A stretch of 6,703 bases of DNA from contig JAUWSP010000147.1 in assembly GCA_030610025.1 (NCBI GenBank), forward strand, positions 1-6,703, given 5' to 3'. A program made the position numbers and the translations under genes. How positions within the stretch are numbered: position 1 is the first letter of the stretch; the number at the start of each line of letters is the position of its first letter. Positions 5,120 to 6,703 of the stretch are shown here, piece by piece. The DNA is from Acidobacteriota bacterium (GTDB lineage: Bacteria; Acidobacteriota; Thermoanaerobaculia; Multivoradales; JAHEKO01). Under the pieces are notes generated by a model. That model saw nothing but the letters and a program-made list of their open reading frames with translations, had not been told where the DNA came from and did no database searches.

Positions 5120-5674
5120 ATGGAGCCTCTGGACATTCTCAAGAATGAGCACGGCCTGATTCGGCAGTTCCTCGAAAACCTGGAAGAAGCGCTCAAGAAG
5201 CTGGAGATCGACCAACGACCACCACGGGAGTTCTTCGACCAGGCCATCCGATTCGTCAAGATGTTCCCCGAGGGTTACCACCATCACAAGGAAGAGCTCG
5301 TGATGTTCGTGCAGGTGGCCCAGAAGCACGCCGGCGAATTCGATGGTGAGATCGAGGCGCTGCGGCACCAGCACGAGGTGGCCCGCAACTACATCAGTGA
5401 GCTCGCCCTTGCTCTCAACGGCTATGAAGAGGGTGCTCAGGTCCAGACCGACAAGGTCATCGAGAATACCGCTGCCTATATCGCTCTGATGCGCAACCAT
5501 ATCCACAAGGAAGACCATAAGTTCTTCCCCATGGTTGCGGAAGCGTTGACCCCCGAGGAGATGGACGCCCTCATGGTGGAATTCGACAAGGCATCGGAGA
5601 AGGCCGGTCAGAACACCTTCGAAGAGGCCCACAAGCTCGTCGTTGATATGGGCTCGACATTGGTCCACATGTAG
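5120..5674 (+). CDS. Hemerythrin-like (HHE) diiron protein
   Basis: A 184-residue, largely helical soluble protein of the hemerythrin HHE family, which binds O2 or NO or handles iron through a non-heme diiron centre. Candidate ligands are H11 in the first helix (KNEHGLI), the H54-H55-H56-K-E58-E59 cluster, H83 and H85 (LRHQHE), and H127, H129 and H133 (HIHKEDHKFF). This order matches the bacterial HHE pattern. Start ATG 5120 has AGGAG (5107-5111) eight bases upstream. No signal peptide or membrane segment is seen, so it is cytoplasmic. It has its own upstream region with a palindromic operator candidate, and the next gene follows after 118 bases. In a locus of oxygen-sensitive iron-sulfur proteins it may buffer O2 or NO; that link is inferred from position only. 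Confidence 0.9.
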   Translation: MEPLDILKNEHGLIRQFLENLEEALKKLEIDQRPPREFFDQAIRFVKMFPEGYHHHKEELVMFVQVAQKHAGEFDGEIEALRHQHEVARNYISELALALNGYEEGAQVQTDKVIENTAAYIALMRNHIHKEDHKFFPMVAEALTPEEMDALMVEFDKASEKAGQNTFEEAHKLVVDMGSTLVHM

Positions 5675-5741
5675 TCAGTAGTACGGTTTCCTCTCAAGGG
5701 CCAGGCGATCCTGGTAAGGCTCTTGGTGTATTCGATCTCGG

Positions 5742-5766
5742 CCGGCTGAGCGTTCCCGGCAGCCGG
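5742..5766. repeat. GC-rich hairpin before the permease gene
   Basis: CCGGCTG (5742-5748) and CAGCCGG (5760-5766) form a perfect 7-bp stem with an 11-base loop, 27 bases ahead of the permease ATG. Only AATTT follows a few bases later, so it is at best a weak terminator for the hemerythrin transcript or a leader hairpin for the permease. A second small stem, CCAGG-CGAT-CCTGG, lies at 5701-5714 and is also without a T-run. Confidence 0.4.
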
Positions 5767-5792
5767 AGCGAATTTGAAGAGGGAGTCACCGA

Positions 5793-6703
5793 ATGCTCGA
5801 TGTCGTTCTTGTCTGTACGATCATCGTCGTTTTTCTGATTCTCTTCGCCTCCGAGAAGCTCCGGGTCGACCTCATAGCAGTTCTGCTGATGGTCCTCCTG
5901 ATTGTGATCGGGCTTTTCCGGGATACTTTCCCGAATCTCGAGGAGGGCCTCTCGGGTTTCAGCAACGAGGCCACCGTAACGATTGCCGCGATGTTCGTGC
6001 TCAGCGCCGGACTGATGAAGACCGGGGCGATCAGCTGGGTCAGCCAGAGGCTGGCCCGTCTGGGCGGCGACAGCGAAATGCGGTCGTTCATCATCTTGAT
6101 GGTGACGGTCGCGTTCGTTTCGGCCTTCATCAACAACGCCGCCGCGGTCGCCGTGTTCATCCCCATCACCATCAAGGCCTGTCGTCAGTTCAACATCAGT
6201 CCTTCCCGCATGCTGATGCCGCTGTCGTTCATCTCGATCATGGGCGGCACCTGCACCCTCATCGGAACGTCGGCCAACATCCTGGCCAGCTCCCTTACCA
6301 GGAACCTGGGACTTCCCGAGTTCGGCATGTTCGAGCTCAGTAGGTTGGGGCTCATCTTCTTCGCCGTTGGTCTCCTGTACCTGATCTTCGTGGCCCGGCG
6401 CATGCTGCCGGACCGTGCCGGGACGCAGGATCTGAAGGAGAAGTACCGGCTGGGCAAGTACATCACACGGTTGGTGGTAGGAAGAAAATGCTCGCTGATC
6501 GGGAAAACCCCCGTGGAGTGCGACCTGGCATCCACCTACGACGTCACCATCCTGAAGATCATCCGCGGGGAGGAGGAGATCTGGACCGGTCTCCGTGACA
6601 AGCAAATCCTGGAGGGAGACCAGCTCCTGGTACGAGGCTCGATCGACAACATCATGGAAATGAATGCGATGGAGGGCCTCACCATCCGCTCAGAGGACAA
6701 GTA
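5793..6703 (+). CDS. SLC13/DASS-type permease with RCK_C-like domain, 3' end missing
   Basis: The first 303 residues of an integral membrane permease that continues past the window end. Family signatures are GFSNEATVTIAAMFVLSAGL (55-74), FINNAAAVAVFIPI (112-125), and GGTCTLIGTSANIL (151-164), the last resembling the SNT-type substrate and Na+ site of the DASS fold. Hydrophobic helices lie near 1-19, 25-42, 60-80, 98-126, 140-166 and 183-203. Residues about 225-297 are soluble and match an RCK_C/TrkA_C regulatory domain (SLIGKTPVE, ILEGDQLLVRG), the arrangement of SLC13-like transporters with cytoplasmic TrkA_C domains between two membrane halves. The substrate may be sulfate, another oxyanion or a dicarboxylate; the sequence does not decide. 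Start ATG 5793 has GGGAG (5781-5785) seven bases upstream; the first residues are already hydrophobic, as expected. Confidence 0.88.
   Translation, partial: MLDVVLVCTIIVVFLILFASEKLRVDLIAVLLMVLLIVIGLFRDTFPNLEEGLSGFSNEATVTIAAMFVLSAGLMKTGAISWVSQRLARLGGDSEMRSFIILMVTVAFVSAFINNAAAVAVFIPITIKACRQFNISPSRMLMPLSFISIMGGTCTLIGTSANILASSLTRNLGLPEFGMFELSRLGLIFFAVGLLYLIFVARRMLPDRAGTQDLKEKYRLGKYITRLVVGRKCSLIGKTPVECDLASTYDVTILKIIRGEEEIWTGLRDKQILEGDQLLVRGSIDNIMEMNAMEGLTIRSEDK

Noticed and set aside
5701..5714. CCAGG-CGAT-CCTGG stem after hemerythrin as a rho-independent terminator
   Set aside because: The stem is only 5 bp and no T-run follows it.
5694..6605. 303-residue minus-strand open frame opposite the permease
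   Set aside because: It is Asp/Glu/Arg/His-rich, as expected from antisense of a membrane protein, while the plus strand carries clear SLC13 motifs and a good RBS.

Overview
This is a GC-rich, gene-dense bacterial stretch with seven supported protein genes and no RNA gene, IS element or CRISPR array that I can see. The gene content suggests a sulfur- or anaerobically respiring bacterium, or a relative of one: a DsrMK/HdrDE-like electron-transfer pair, a DsrC/TusE-like carrier, a hemerythrin and an SLC13-type permease. The taxon cannot be fixed from this window. Lineages with stand-alone DsrMK-like modules, such as Desulfobacterota, Gemmatimonadota and Acidobacteriota, are possible, but that is inference.

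Layout. Positions 31-3144 form a three-gene operon on the minus strand, transcribed in this order: a small macro-domain protein with an atypical ligand loop (2602-3144), a NarI/DsrM-like cytochrome b membrane subunit (1906-2586), and a 616-residue HdrD/DsrK-like iron-sulfur protein that carries a response-regulator receiver domain at its C-terminus (31-1881). A 595-base divergent control region (3145-3739) holds several palindromes, an A-tract dyad and a good sigma70-type promoter reading rightward (TTGACA-17-TAAAGT). That promoter lies under a long interrupted inverted repeat. Rightward, the regulator gene (3740-4549; MerR/excisionase-type HTH, six-Cys cluster, degenerate receiver) is followed after 23 bases by a DsrC/TusE-like gene (4573-4890). 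Next comes a tandem array of six ~20-bp units whose first unit includes the dsrC-like stop codon, then a perfect 15-bp palindrome, a hemerythrin gene (5120-5674), and an SLC13/DASS-type permease with an RCK_C-like domain that runs off the window end (5793 onward).

How the genes may work together. In sulfate reducers and sulfur oxidisers, DsrK (an HdrD homologue) together with DsrM passes quinol electrons to DsrC. Here an HdrD/DsrK homologue, its membrane cytochrome and a DsrC-family protein sit in adjacent divergent units with a dedicated regulator. Three features depart from the standard system: the receiver domain fused to the reductase subunit, a DsrC-like tail in which the inner redox cysteine is Tyr with a new Cys seven residues earlier, and a Cys-rich one-component regulator with its own receiver-like domain. 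The working hypothesis is a small thiol/disulfide redox-sensing or redox-output module controlled by phosphorylation or by a degenerate receiver. No histidine kinase is present in the window. The hemerythrin next door suggests exposure to O2 or NO. The system-level reading is inference; the domain assignments come from motifs visible in the translated sequence.
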